58,719 nt of DNA from an uncultured Anaeromassilibacillus sp. (GTDB lineage Bacteria > Bacillota > Clostridia > Oscillospirales > Acutalibacteraceae). This document shows positions 33,036 through 42,646 of this stretch, piece after piece. The stretch lies in contig CAKNKY010000009.1 in the NCBI GenBank assembly GCA_930987725.1, positions 1-58,719 of the forward strand, given 5' to 3'. A program made the translations under genes and the position numbers. The notes under the pieces were generated by a model that did no database searches, was not told the DNA's origin, and worked only from the letters and a program-made list of their open reading frames with translations. The stretch's first letter is position 1; each line of letters starts with the position of its first letter.

Positions 33036-34168
33036 ATCAGCCAGTGGAAGTGTGCGTTTCCTCCTGCGAAACATATGAATATGAAACCGTGCGCGCAGCG
33101 CTTGCGGAGCAGTTTCGCCTGCTGAAGGCGGAAGAAGTGATCCGCCCCGGCATGCGCGTGGCGGTCAAACCGAATCTCGTCGTGCGGTCTGCGCCGGAGG
33201 AAGGCGCCGTGACGCACCCGGTGGTGATCTGTGCTGTCGTCTCCCTGCTCAGGGAGCTGGGCGCTTCCGTTGTCATCGCGGAAAGCCCCGGCGGACCGTA
33301 CACGCCCGTTTTGCTGAAGAGCATTTATGAGCGATCCGGCTGTGCCGCTGCGGCAGAATACGGGGCAGAGCTGAACGTTGATTGTACCTGGGGCGAGCTG
33401 AAAGCGCCGGAGGCGCGGCTGTGCCGCTCGTTCCCTGTGATCACCCCTCTCCTGCAGGCGGACGCGATCGTGGATGTGTGCAAGCTGAAAACGCACTGCA
33501 TGATGGGGCTCAGCGCAGCCGTGAAAAATCTGTTTGGTGCCGTTCCGGGCCTCATGAAACCGGAACTGCATTGCCGTTTCCCCGAAAAGAAAGCGTTCGG
33601 CACGATGATCACGGATCTGTGCCAGGCACTGCACCCTGTGTTGTCCGTGGTGGACGGTATCACCGCCATGGAGGGCAACGGCCCCACGGGGGGCAAGCCG
33701 CGCCATGTGGGCGCGCTGCTCTCAAGCCGGAGCCCCTATGCGGTCGATCTCGCCTGCACGGAGATCATCGGCATGGACCCCGCGTCCGTGTTCCCGCTTC
33801 TCTCCGCCATGGAGCGTGATCTCTGTCCGCGCAGCCATTCTGATCTCGTCTGGCTCCAAGAGCCTGCATCCCGCTTTGCCGTGCCGGATTACCTGCAGCC
33901 GGAATCGAAGCCGGCTGATTTCATCGCACGGCTGCCCCATTTTTTGCAGCCGCTTGCCTCCCAGCTGACAACACCTGTGCCGAAAATCCGCACGGCGGAA
34001 TGCGTGGGCTGCGGAAAATGCGCCGAAAGCTGCCCGCAGCACACCATTTCCATTCGCAACCGCAAGGCGGTCATCGACTATTCAAAATGTATCCGCTGCT
34101 ATTGTTGCCACGAAATGTGTCCGCAGCATGTGATCGATATCCGTCGTTTTTCGCTGTTCCGGCACTGA
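33032..34168 (+). CDS. DUF362 protein with a C-terminal two-cluster ferredoxin domain
   Basis: The 378-residue protein has an N-terminal DUF362 domain (about 20-300) with GMRVAVKPNLVVRS, LKTHCMMGLSAAVKNLFG and VVDGITAMEGNGPTGG. It ends in two [4Fe-4S] motifs, CVGCGKCAESCP (about 324-335) and CIRCYCCHEMCP (about 353-364). No signal peptide or membrane helix is present. It probably transfers electrons or uses them in an unknown reaction; the DUF362 function is unknown. The ATG overlaps the aminotransferase stop, which makes it part of the regulator-aminotransferase operon. The frame is open upstream into that gene, but the overlap start is favoured. Confidence 0.88.
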   Translation: MNQPVEVCVSSCETYEYETVRAALAEQFRLLKAEEVIRPGMRVAVKPNLVVRSAPEEGAVTHPVVICAVVSLLRELGASVVIAESPGGPYTPVLLKSIYERSGCAAAAEYGAELNVDCTWGELKAPEARLCRSFPVITPLLQADAIVDVCKLKTHCMMGLSAAVKNLFGAVPGLMKPELHCRFPEKKAFGTMITDLCQALHPVLSVVDGITAMEGNGPTGGKPRHVGALLSSRSPYAVDLACTEIIGMDPASVFPLLSAMERDLCPRSHSDLVWLQEPASRFAVPDYLQPESKPADFIARLPHFLQPLASQLTTPVPKIRTAECVGCGKCAESCPQHTISIRNRKAVIDYSKCIRCYCCHEMCPQHVIDIRRFSLFRH

Positions 34169-34200
34169 GGGTGTGAAAAGGCGGGAGAGGAGGCAACCAT

Positions 34201-35043
34201 ATGAGATGGCGCGCAAACGCCAAAATCAACCTGAGTCTGGAAATCCTGGGCAGGCGGGAAGACGGCTACCATGAACTCAACATGGTAATGACCTCCGTTT
34301 CCCTTTGTGACTGGCTGGAGGCGGAGCCTGCACCTCCGGGCATTTCCCTTGCCTGCAGCGATCCTTCTGTTCCCTGCGGGCCGCAGAACACCGTTTACCG
34401 CGCGGCAGCGCTTTTCCTGGAAAGCAGCGGCCTTGCCAAAAAGACAGGCGTGCGCCTTTTTTTGGAAAAGGCGATCCCTTCCCAGGCAGGTTTGGGCGGC
34501 GGGAGTGCCGACGCTGCCGCTACGCTCTGCGCCTTGAACGCACTGTTTCATTATCCTGTTTCGAGAGAGGACCTGCTTCGCATTGGATTGAAGGTGGGGG
34601 CGGATGTCCCCTTCTGCCTGACCGGCGGTGTCTGCCTGGCGCAGGGAGTGGGGGAGCGGCTGACACGCGTGCAAGGATTGATGCCATGCGCCGTTGTGAT
34701 CTGTAAGCCTCCCATAAGCGTTTCCACACCGGAGGCCTTCCGCCGTGCCGACAGCCGCACAGGTGCAAACAGTCACTTCACCGAAGGCGTTCTCCGTGCG
34801 CTGGAAGCGGGAAGCCTTTCTGCGCTGGGAAAAGCGATTGGCAACGATTTCGAGGAAGTGATGGCACTGCCGGAAACGGCAGCCGTCAGGTATGCGCTTC
34901 TGGAAGCCGGGGCGGCTGGGGCCTGCATGACCGGCAGTGGTTCGGCTGTTTTCGGTCTTTTTAATTCTTCCGCGCAGGCCGAAGCGTGCGTGCAGGGTCT
35001 GAAGCACACATGGCCGCAAACTTTTTTGTGTTTCCCGGCGTGA
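34201..35043 (+). CDS. ispE: 4-diphosphocytidyl-2-C-methyl-D-erythritol kinase
   Basis: IspE phosphorylates CDP-methylerythritol in the MEP isoprenoid pathway. It is a GHMP kinase of 280 residues: ANAKINLSLEILGRREDGYHE at the N-terminus carries the catalytic Lys and Asp region, the ATP-binding loop AGLGGGSADAAA lies at about 95-106, and GAAGACMTGSGSAVFG is motif 3. GAGAGGAGG precedes the ATG at 34201. It is 32 bases after DUF362 and just upstream of spoIIR, a neighbourhood common in Clostridia. Confidence 0.96.
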   Translation: MRWRANAKINLSLEILGRREDGYHELNMVMTSVSLCDWLEAEPAPPGISLACSDPSVPCGPQNTVYRAAALFLESSGLAKKTGVRLFLEKAIPSQAGLGGGSADAAATLCALNALFHYPVSREDLLRIGLKVGADVPFCLTGGVCLAQGVGERLTRVQGLMPCAVVICKPPISVSTPEAFRRADSRTGANSHFTEGVLRALEAGSLSALGKAIGNDFEEVMALPETAAVRYALLEAGAAGACMTGSGSAVFGLFNSSAQAEACVQGLKHTWPQTFLCFPA

Positions 35044-35048
35044 CTGTT

Positions 35049-35078
35049 GCATAAAGGTAAAATTTTCCTCCCATACTG
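35049..35078 (+). promoter_or_regulatory. Candidate sigma-F promoter of spoIIR
   Basis: GCATA (35049-35053) is followed after exactly 15 bases by TCCCATACTG (35069-35078), which keeps the A-x-A-x-T core of sigma-F/G -10 boxes. A sigma-A reading (TTGCAT, 19 bases, CATACT) is also possible. The known sigma-F dependence of spoIIR in Bacillus favours the first. Confidence 0.5.
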
Positions 35079-35109
35079 TAGACAGAATGTTTCTGAGGGA
35101 GGAACTTTT

Positions 35110-35718
35110 ATGAAACTCATCGAAAAATGTCTGTTGTTCGGATTCTTCTGTGCCGTGCTGTTTTCCATGCTCGGATTCACGGCGCAGTGCGAATCCATTC
35201 CGGATAAAGTGTTCCGGCTCCATGTCTTGGCCAATTCGGACAGCGCGGAGGATCAGGCGCTCAAGCTGCGCGTGCGCGATCGCATTCTGGAGGAGAGCGC
35301 CGGTCTGATGGACGGCGTTTCCACCCGCGAGGAGGCGGAAGCAGCCGCAGCGCAATCACTGCCGAAGCTGCAGGCCGCGGCGGAGGATGAGATCCGGCAG
35401 GCCGGATATGAATATCCCGTGCAGGCGGAGATCACGCGCATGTATTTCCCCACACGGCAGTATGAATCCGTGACGCTTCCGGCCGGCGAGTATGACGCGC
35501 TCCGCATAACCATCGGCGAAGCGAAGGGGAAGAACTGGTGGTGCGTGCTTTTCCCGGCTCTCTGCCTGCCTGTGGCGGAGAACGGCGCCCAGCTCAGCGA
35601 TGTGCTCTCTTCCAGTCAGCTCGACGTGGTGCAGGGCAACTATGAGATCCGCTTTAAGGCGGTGGAATGGTATGAACAGCTGAAAGATTGGCTGGAGAAT
35701 CTGGGAGGAAACGGGTGA
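35110..35718 (+). CDS. spoIIR: Stage II sporulation protein R
   Basis: SpoIIR is made in the forespore under sigma-F and secreted to trigger SpoIIGA-dependent activation of pro-sigma-E in the mother cell. The 202-residue protein has an N-terminal signal segment (about 6-25) and the hallmark VFRLHVLANSDSAEDQALKL, then EITRMYFPTRQYESVTLPAG and NWWCVLFPALC. GAGGGAGGAA precedes the ATG at 35110. It shows that the host can make endospores or descends from a spore former. The addB gene starts four bases after its stop. Confidence 0.95.
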   Translation: MKLIEKCLLFGFFCAVLFSMLGFTAQCESIPDKVFRLHVLANSDSAEDQALKLRVRDRILEESAGLMDGVSTREEAEAAAAQSLPKLQAAAEDEIRQAGYEYPVQAEITRMYFPTRQYESVTLPAGEYDALRITIGEAKGKNWWCVLFPALCLPVAENGAQLSDVLSSSQLDVVQGNYEIRFKAVEWYEQLKDWLENLGGNG

Positions 35719-35722
35719 CGCC

Positions 35723-38700
35723 ATGCTGAAATTGCTGTTGGGCCGTTCCGGCAGCGGAAAAACGACAAAACTGAGGGAAATGGTGCGGGATGCTCTGCAC
35801 CGTTCGCCGGAATCTCCCGTTTTTCTGATTGTGCCGGAGCAGGCCTCGTTTGAAAACGAACGGGCCATGCTGGAACTTTTGGGAGCTGAGGACGCGCAGA
35901 AGGTGCACGTCCTCAGCTTTTCGCGTCTTGCGGACGAAGGGTTCCGCCGGTACGGCGGGGGAGCAGGCAAAAGGCTGGACGACGGAGGGCGCATTCTTTT
36001 CATGAACCTCGCCCTTTCTGCCGTGCAGGATCAGCTGGAATTTTACCGCGCCAGCGCAGCCGGCGGGGAACTGGCGTCTCTGCTTCTCGATGTGTCAGCC
36101 GAGCTCAAGATGTGCGAGGTGTCCCCGGAAAAACTTGGGAAGACAGCCGGACGTCTGCCGCAGGGGGCGCTCAGCCGCAAGCTGCGGGAGGTTTCCCTCA
36201 TTCTTTCGGCCTATGACGCGCTTGTTGCCCGCAGTTTTCTCGATCCGCTCGACGATCTCACGCGCGTGCTTCCGCTTTTGCGGGAACATCGCTTTTTTCA
36301 GGATGCGTTTGTGGCGGTCGATTCCTTCGCCGCTTTCACCGTGCAGGAATACCAGATCCTTCGCGTGATTCTGGAACAGTCGCGGGAAACGGTGGTTTCG
36401 CTGTGCACAGATTCCCTTCATGATGAGGATGACGGGACGGGCCTGTTTTCCCTCGTGAAAGATACGGCGCGGCGGCTGCGCGCTCTGGCAAGGGAAAGCG
36501 GTGTTCCCGTGGCCGTGCCGGAGGTTCTGGCGCCGGGGAAGCGCTTCCATACATCCGGCCTGCGCCTCCTGGAAGATAATTTGTACCGCACACAGCGCCA
36601 AACAGGGGAGGAACAGGACTGCGCCTGCATCTATCGGGCCGCCAACATCTATGAGGAAGCCTCTTTCGTCTCCGCGACCATTCGCCGCCTTGTCATGGAG
36701 CAGGGGTTCCGCTATGCCGATTTTGCCGTCATTGCCCGCGACTCCGACGCTTACGCCGGCATCCTGGATCGCGCGTTCGAGGAACGCGGCATTCCGTATT
36801 TTATGGATCAGCCCCAGGCGATCGATGATGAGCCGCTCATGCGCTTTGTGCTGGCCGCTCTGCAGGCTGTCCGTTCCGGTCTTCGCACAGATGATGTCCT
36901 GCTTTATCTCAAAACGGGTCTGGCCGGGCTGGAAACGGAGGAAACCGCACAGCTCGAAAACTATGTGTTCCTCTGGAATATTTCCGGGAATCTGTGGAAG
37001 CAGGAGTGGTCCGCTCACCCACGCGGATTCGGGGAAGAAATGACAGAGGAAGACGAAACAACCCTGCAGGCGATCAATGAGCTTCGGCGCCGCGCCGTGG
37101 AACCGCTGGAAGAACTGCGGCATGCTGTGGAAACGGGAACCGGGGAAACCTGCGCCCGCGCCCTGTATCATTTGCTGGAACGCACAAATGCCGCCGAAGC
37201 ACTCAAAGCGCTGGCGGTTCGCCTTGAAAAGGCGGGAAGGCCCGATCTGGCAGAGCGCGAGATTCGGCTGTGGGACCTGCTCATGAACATTCTCGATCAG
37301 TGTGCCATGGTGCTGCAGAATACCGTGCTCGGCTGCGCCAGGTTCACGGATCTTCTGCGCCGTGTGATCGCAGCCGGCCAGCTCACCACCATTCCCCAGG
37401 GGCTGGACCAGGTCACCGTGGGCAGTGCGGACCGCATGCGCCCGGATCGTCCAAAGGTCACGTTCGTCGTCGGCGCAGTGCAGGGGGAATTTCCGCGTTC
37501 TCCCTCTCAGGGAGCCGTCTTCAGCGATACGGAGCGCCGGGAGCTGATTCAGCTGGGCCTCCCGCTCAATGATACGCTCGAGGGAACAGCCGTTCAGGAG
37601 CGTTTCCTCACATATACCGCCATGACGAGCTGCTCCGATTTTCTGTATATCAGCTGGCCGGAAGCCGGGATGGACGGCGCCCTGAAAGAAGCCTCCTCCA
37701 TGGTGGGAGAGCTGCTCGCCGTTTTGCCTCAGGTTCCCGTGCTGCACAGAGCCGCTCTGCCCGTTTCCTATTTTGCAAATGCCGCACAGCCTGCCTTTGA
37801 AGAGACGGCGCGGCTGTGGCATTCCGGCAGCGCGTGGGCAGAAACGCTGGCGTTCTTTTTCCGGGAGGATCCGGCCTATGCATCCCGCCTGGCCGCGCTG
37901 GACCGCGCCTCCGGCCATGGACAGGCGCGCATGGAGGAGCAGGAGCTGGCGCGTGCATTGTTCGGCGACTCGATGACGCTTTCCGCCACGCAGATTGAAC
38001 GGTTTTATCAATGCAGATTCCAGTATTTCTGCCGCTTTGGCCTCGGCGCCAAAGAGCGGCGCGCCGCCGCACTGGACGCTCTGGAATACGGAAGTGTGAT
38101 GCACTTTCTGCTGGAAACCGTCTTCCGGGAAAACGGCGCCCAAAAGATTGCTTCCATGGGGAAAACAGAATTGGAACAGCGTCTTTCCGGCCTGCTGGAA
38201 CAGTATGCAGAACAGAAGATGAGCGGCCGCGAAATGAAAACGGCGCGGTTTTCCCATCTGTTTACCCGTCTGGCCGAAGCTGCAGCCGTGATTGTGCGGC
38301 GCATTGCGGAGGAACTGGTGCAGAGCCGGTTTCAACCCGCCGATTACGAGCTTCCCGTCGGCCGTGGCGGCATACCGCCCCTGCGGATTCCGCTGGAGGG
38401 AGGCGGCTGGGCGCGCGTGGAGGGAAAAATCGACCGCGTCGACCTGTTCCGCGAGGACGGGCAGCTCTATGTGCGCGTCATCGATTACAAGACGGGAAAG
38501 AAGGAATTCCGCCTTTCCGATCTGCTCTGCGGCCTGAATATGCAAATGCTGCTCTATCTGGCTGCCCTCGCCGAAAACGGTGAGGAACGGTACGGCGCTC
38601 CCCTGCTTCCGGCAGGCGTGCTGTACATGCCTTCCACCGAGCCGCTCGTGAACGGCGGGCGCTCCGATTCCGCCGGAAAAGCGCAAACAGGACGCGAAAA

Positions 38701-39097
38701 AGCGCTGCGGATGAACGGCCTGCTTCTCGATGACCCGGATATCCTGACAGCCATGGAGGCGAAAGGGGAAGGAAAATTCATTCCCGCCTCCCTCAAAAAT
38801 GGGGAACCTGCGCGGCGAAGCAGCGTGGTTTCTCCGCAGGATTTCCGCACCATTCTGGGCCACGTAAAACGGATGGCCGGAAAGATGGCGGAGGAACTGC
38901 AGCGCGGCTCCATTGAAGCGGCGCCTTCTTCCGGCGGCGCGCAGACGGCCTGCGACTGGTGCCCGTATCGCGCCGTTTGCGGACACGAGCGGGACGATCC
39001 CGTGCGGGAAATTGCTGGAATGGATCAGGCCAAGGCCCTGGAAGAAATCAGAAAGGAGGCGCCCCATGGCAAGGAAGTGGACAGAGGCACAGAGTGA
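35723..39097 (+). CDS. addB: ATP-dependent helicase/deoxyribonuclease subunit B
   Basis: AddB forms with AddA the double-strand-break-processing helicase-nuclease of Firmicutes. The 1124-residue protein begins with Walker A GRSGSGKT (7-14). It ends in a RecB-type nuclease, GKIDRVDLFREDG and VIDYKTGKK, held by a [4Fe-4S] cluster. The cluster Cys residues are Cys764 and Cys1077, Cys1080 and Cys1086 (C-x2-C-x5-C), all present. Both expected features are intact, so it should be active. It is just after spoIIR and overlaps addA by 32 bases. Confidence 0.95.
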   Translation: MLKLLLGRSGSGKTTKLREMVRDALHRSPESPVFLIVPEQASFENERAMLELLGAEDAQKVHVLSFSRLADEGFRRYGGGAGKRLDDGGRILFMNLALSAVQDQLEFYRASAAGGELASLLLDVSAELKMCEVSPEKLGKTAGRLPQGALSRKLREVSLILSAYDALVARSFLDPLDDLTRVLPLLREHRFFQDAFVAVDSFAAFTVQEYQILRVILEQSRETVVSLCTDSLHDEDDGTGLFSLVKDTARRLRALARESGVPVAVPEVLAPGKRFHTSGLRLLEDNLYRTQRQTGEEQDCACIYRAANIYEEASFVSATIRRLVMEQGFRYADFAVIARDSDAYAGILDRAFEERGIPYFMDQPQAIDDEPLMRFVLAALQAVRSGLRTDDVLLYLKTGLAGLETEETAQLENYVFLWNISGNLWKQEWSAHPRGFGEEMTEEDETTLQAINELRRRAVEPLEELRHAVETGTGETCARALYHLLERTNAAEALKALAVRLEKAGRPDLAEREIRLWDLLMNILDQCAMVLQNTVLGCARFTDLLRRVIAAGQLTTIPQGLDQVTVGSADRMRPDRPKVTFVVGAVQGEFPRSPSQGAVFSDTERRELIQLGLPLNDTLEGTAVQERFLTYTAMTSCSDFLYISWPEAGMDGALKEASSMVGELLAVLPQVPVLHRAALPVSYFANAAQPAFEETARLWHSGSAWAETLAFFFREDPAYASRLAALDRASGHGQARMEEQELARALFGDSMTLSATQIERFYQCRFQYFCRFGLGAKERRAAALDALEYGSVMHFLLETVFRENGAQKIASMGKTELEQRLSGLLEQYAEQKMSGREMKTARFSHLFTRLAEAAAVIVRRIAEELVQSRFQPADYELPVGRGGIPPLRIPLEGGGWARVEGKIDRVDLFREDGQLYVRVIDYKTGKKEFRLSDLLCGLNMQMLLYLAALAENGEERYGAPLLPAGVLYMPSTEPLVNGGRSDSAGKAQTGREKALRMNGLLLDDPDILTAMEAKGEGKFIPASLKNGEPARRSSVVSPQDFRTILGHVKRMAGKMAEELQRGSIEAAPSSGGAQTACDWCPYRAVCGHERDDPVREIAGMDQAKALEEIRKEAPHGKEVDRGTE

Positions 39098-42000
39098 CGC
39101 AATCCGCGCACGGCGGGGAAGCCTGCTGGTTTCCGCAGCGGCCGGTTCCGGCAAGACAGCCGTTCTGGTGGAGCGTGTGATCGAACGGCTCACGGACCCG
39201 GAACACCCCACTCCTGCAGATCGACTGCTTGTTGTCACATTTACGCGCGCGGCGGCAGCCGAGATGAGCGCGCGCATTTCCCGGCAGCTTACCCTCCTGC
39301 TGGAACAATCCCCGCACGACGTACATCTGCAGCGCCAGCAGTTGCTCATGACGCGAGCTCACATCAGCACGATCCACAGCTTTTGCGGCGATCTCGTGCG
39401 CGAGTTTTTTTACAAGCTCAATCTCTCTCCCGATTTCCGCATTCTGGACGACAGCGAGATGGCCGTGCTCCGCGCAGATGCCATGGAGGAAACGCTGGAA
39501 CAGTACTACGCATCGGGAGATGAAGGTTTCACGGCGCTTGTGGATGCCTTCGGCGCCGGCCGGGACGACAGCCGCATTGTGCGCACCGTTGATACGCTGT
39601 ATGACTTCGTCCGCTCGCACCCGTTCCCGAACCGCTGGCTGGAACGCCAGGCGGACGCCTACCGCCATATTTCGGATCCCGCCTGCACAAAATGGGGGGA
39701 AACGGTCCTCTCCTTTGCACAGCAGGCAGCGGAATATGCCCTCTCCTTAACGGACAATGCCCTGCTTTTGATGCGGGAAGCGCCGGAAATCGAAGCAGCC
39801 TACCAGGAGGGATTTCTTTCCGACCATGCCGCTCTCCTGGATTTGGCGGAAACCTTCCGCCGAAAGGACTGGGACGGGGCTGTCTTTCGCTGCAGCGCGT
39901 TCTCCTTTGCGCGGCTGAAAGCACTGCGCGGTTTTTCCGAGGACCCGATCAAACTGCGCGTCTCCGCAGCGCGCGAGGAGGTCAAGGCGATCGTCAAGCG
40001 GCTGGCTGTGCTGTTTTCTGCCACACGGGAAGAATGCCTGGAGGATTTTGCCCGGCTGCTCCCGCTTGTCGAAAAACTCTTTGAGGTGACGGTCGCCTAC
40101 GCCCGCGCGCTTGACGCGGCAAAAGGAGAGCGTAGGGCAGCCGATTTCGGGGATTTGGAACATTGGACGCTTCGCCTCCTCTGGCATGACGGGGAGGATG
40201 GGCCTGTCCTCACTCCCGAAGCGGAGGAGATTGCTTCCCGGTTTGAAGAAGTGATGGTGGATGAATACCAGGACACAAACGAGGCGCAAGACATGATTTT
40301 CCGCGCCGTTTCCCGAAGGGAACAGAATCTGTTCATGGTGGGGGACGTGAAGCAGAGCATCTACGGATTTCGCCAGGCGATGCCGCAGATTTTTCTGCGC
40401 CGCCGTGCGACGTTCCCGCTTTATGACAGAAAAAAAGACGAATACCCGGCCAGCGTTGTGCTGGATCGGAATTTCCGCAGTGTGAAAGGTGTGACAGATG
40501 CCGTCAACTTTGTGTTTCGCCAGCTCATGAGCCGAGAAACGGGCGATCTGGAGTATGAGGGTTCCGAGGAACTCGTGGCATCCGCCGCTTATCCGGAAAC
40601 GGACGAACCGGCCGTTGAACTTGAACTACTGGATCTGGCCGCTTCCGAGGAAGAAGAGGAAATGGCCGTGCAGGAAAGCCGCCGTCTCGCCGTCCTTCTG
40701 CGGGAACAGCGGGAGCGGCTGCGTGTCTGGGAAGGGGAAAGGGAACGGCCGCTGCGCTGGTCCGACTGCTGTATCTTGCTGCGCAGTGCCAACCGTTTTG
40801 CGGCGGGATACGCGCGTGAACTGCAGCGCCTGGGCATTCCCGCCCGCGCCGACACGGCAGGCGGTTTCTTTTCCGCGCGGGAGGTCCTGCTGGCGCTCTC
40901 GCTTCTGCGGTGCATTGACAATCCCCTGCTGGATATTCCGCTCGCCGCCGTGATGATGAGCCCCATTTACGGCTTCACTGCCGATGATCTGGCACGTGTG
41001 CGGCTTTTGGACCGCGCCGCGCCCCTGTATCTTGCCGCCCGCCGCGCTGCCGAAACGAACGGCGCCATCGCCTCCTTTCTGGAAGAACTGGAAACCTTCC
41101 GCGGGCTGGCCGCCGCCCTGCCTTCGGATCGCCTGCTTGCGGAGCTTTACAGCCGCACACATCTGCCGGAGCTTGTGCAGGCAATGAGTGGCGGGGAGCT
41201 GCGGCTCTCCAACCTGCGCTTGCTTTTGGGCTACGCGAGCCGCTATGAGCAATCCGGCCACGGTGGCCTTTCTGGTTTTCTGCGGTTTGTGGATCGGCTG
41301 GAACGCAAAAAGGCCGACCTGGCGGCAGCACAATCCGCCGGGGAGGGGGGAGACGCCGTGCGCATCATGAGCATCCACCGCAGTAAGGGGCTGGAATTTC
41401 CTCTATGCGTACTGGCAGGCTGTTCCCGCCGCTTCAATAAGGAGCGCGGGGATGTGCTCCTTCACCCGGAACTTGGCCTGGGCGTCCGCCTGCCGAACGA
41501 GAAGACAGGTGTTCGCTACGATGTTCTGCCGCGCCAGGCCGCCGCACTCGAACTGGACCGTGATGAGATGAGCGAGGAACTCCGCGTGCTGTATGTGGCG
41601 ATGACGCGCGCCAAGCAGAAGCTGATTCTGCTCGTCAGTGTGAAAGATGTCGATCGTACCCTGGAAAAGCTGGGTACACGGCTGCGTCCGGAGCCCAAAC
41701 TGCCGCCCTACGCTGTGCGAAGCTGCGCAAGCATCGCGGACTGGCTTTTGCTCTGTGCGCTGCGCCATCCCAGCGGCGGCCTGCTGCGGGAAAAAGCCGG
41801 TGCTCTGCCGGGTCTTGCACTGCCCGCTTCCGAGCCCTGGCTGATCCGCATCACCCGCCCCGCACTGGTGGAACGGGAACCGGAGGAAAAAGCGGCGCCT
41901 CAGCCTATCGACGAAGAGGAGCTTCGTCTGCTGCGCGAGCGCGTTTACTGGCAGTATCCCGGTGAAGCGCTTACCCGTGTGCCATCCAAGGTAGCGGCTT

Positions 42001-42602
42001 CCGATCTGGCCGAACGCGGACTCAGGCGCGAACACTGGGCTGCCTCGCGCCCCGCTTTTCTCTCCAAAGGAGGCCTCACACCGGCAGAACGCGGCACCGC
42101 CCTGCACCAGTTTCTGCAGTTTTCCGACTGGGCAAAAGCCCGCATCGATCCGCAGAGCGAGCTTGCACAGCTGGAGGCGAAGCGTTTTCTCACGCCGGAA
42201 CAATCCTCCTCCGTGGATCTCGGCCGCGTACGCACTTTCTTTTCCTCAGAATTGGCCCGTCGTCTTTTTGCCTCTCCACGCGTCCTGAGGGAGTATCGGT
42301 TCACCGCCGCTCTGCCCGCCGGAGCGGTACAGCCCGGCCTCTCTCAAAAGGAGGCGTCCGCCCCGGTCGTGCTGCAGGGCGTGGTAGACTGCGCCTTTGA
42401 GGAAGAGGGAGGGCTTGTTGTCCTTGATTTCAAAACAGACCGTGTGCCGGATCTCTCCGCGCTTCTTTCGCGATATCGCAGCCAGCTGCAGCTGTATCGC
42501 GGGGCGCTCTCTGCCTGTCTTGGCCTTCCGGTGCGGGAATGTGTGCTGTATTCCTTTCACCTCGGGCAATCGATCTCCTTTTTCGATGAGGAAGAAAAAT
42601 AG
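39066..42602 (+). CDS. addA: ATP-dependent helicase/nuclease subunit A
   Basis: This UvrD-like helicase with a C-terminal nuclease has 1178 residues. Walker A is AAAGSGKT (24-31), DEYQDTNEAQ is motif II, and MSIHRSKGLEFPL, DEMSEELRVLYVAMTRA are motifs IV-VI. The RecB-type nuclease shows GVVDCAFEEEGG and VLDFKTDRV near residue 1118. AAAGGAGG just before the ATG at 39066, inside the end of addB, selects this start. The gene ends ten bases before the infC promoter, with no terminator seen between them. Confidence 0.96.
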   Translation: MARKWTEAQSDAIRARRGSLLVSAAAGSGKTAVLVERVIERLTDPEHPTPADRLLVVTFTRAAAAEMSARISRQLTLLLEQSPHDVHLQRQQLLMTRAHISTIHSFCGDLVREFFYKLNLSPDFRILDDSEMAVLRADAMEETLEQYYASGDEGFTALVDAFGAGRDDSRIVRTVDTLYDFVRSHPFPNRWLERQADAYRHISDPACTKWGETVLSFAQQAAEYALSLTDNALLLMREAPEIEAAYQEGFLSDHAALLDLAETFRRKDWDGAVFRCSAFSFARLKALRGFSEDPIKLRVSAAREEVKAIVKRLAVLFSATREECLEDFARLLPLVEKLFEVTVAYARALDAAKGERRAADFGDLEHWTLRLLWHDGEDGPVLTPEAEEIASRFEEVMVDEYQDTNEAQDMIFRAVSRREQNLFMVGDVKQSIYGFRQAMPQIFLRRRATFPLYDRKKDEYPASVVLDRNFRSVKGVTDAVNFVFRQLMSRETGDLEYEGSEELVASAAYPETDEPAVELELLDLAASEEEEEMAVQESRRLAVLLREQRERLRVWEGERERPLRWSDCCILLRSANRFAAGYARELQRLGIPARADTAGGFFSAREVLLALSLLRCIDNPLLDIPLAAVMMSPIYGFTADDLARVRLLDRAAPLYLAARRAAETNGAIASFLEELETFRGLAAALPSDRLLAELYSRTHLPELVQAMSGGELRLSNLRLLLGYASRYEQSGHGGLSGFLRFVDRLERKKADLAAAQSAGEGGDAVRIMSIHRSKGLEFPLCVLAGCSRRFNKERGDVLLHPELGLGVRLPNEKTGVRYDVLPRQAAALELDRDEMSEELRVLYVAMTRAKQKLILLVSVKDVDRTLEKLGTRLRPEPKLPPYAVRSCASIADWLLLCALRHPSGGLLREKAGALPGLALPASEPWLIRITRPALVEREPEEKAAPQPIDEEELRLLRERVYWQYPGEALTRVPSKVAASDLAERGLRREHWAASRPAFLSKGGLTPAERGTALHQFLQFSDWAKARIDPQSELAQLEAKRFLTPEQSSSVDLGRVRTFFSSELARRLFASPRVLREYRFTAALPAGAVQPGLSQKEASAPVVLQGVVDCAFEEEGGLVVLDFKTDRVPDLSALLSRYRSQLQLYRGALSACLGLPVRECVLYSFHLGQSISFFDEEEK

Positions 42603-42611
42603 AAAAAAGTG

Positions 42612-42640
42612 TTGACATCACCGTGCGGCTTGCATATAAT
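42612..42640 (+). promoter_or_regulatory. Consensus sigma-A promoter of infC-rpmI-rplT
   Basis: Perfect TTGACA (42612-42617), 17 bases, perfect TATAAT (42635-42640), followed by AAATA. This is the strongest promoter in the window. Confidence 0.92.
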
Positions 42641-42646
42641 AAATAC

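Noticed and set aside
36095-39349. A 1084-codon open frame on the minus strand
   Set aside because: It is antisense to addB. addB has intact Walker A, nuclease and iron-sulphur motifs, while the antisense product is rich in His, Gln, Arg and Cys with no domain. It is a GC-rich codon shadow.
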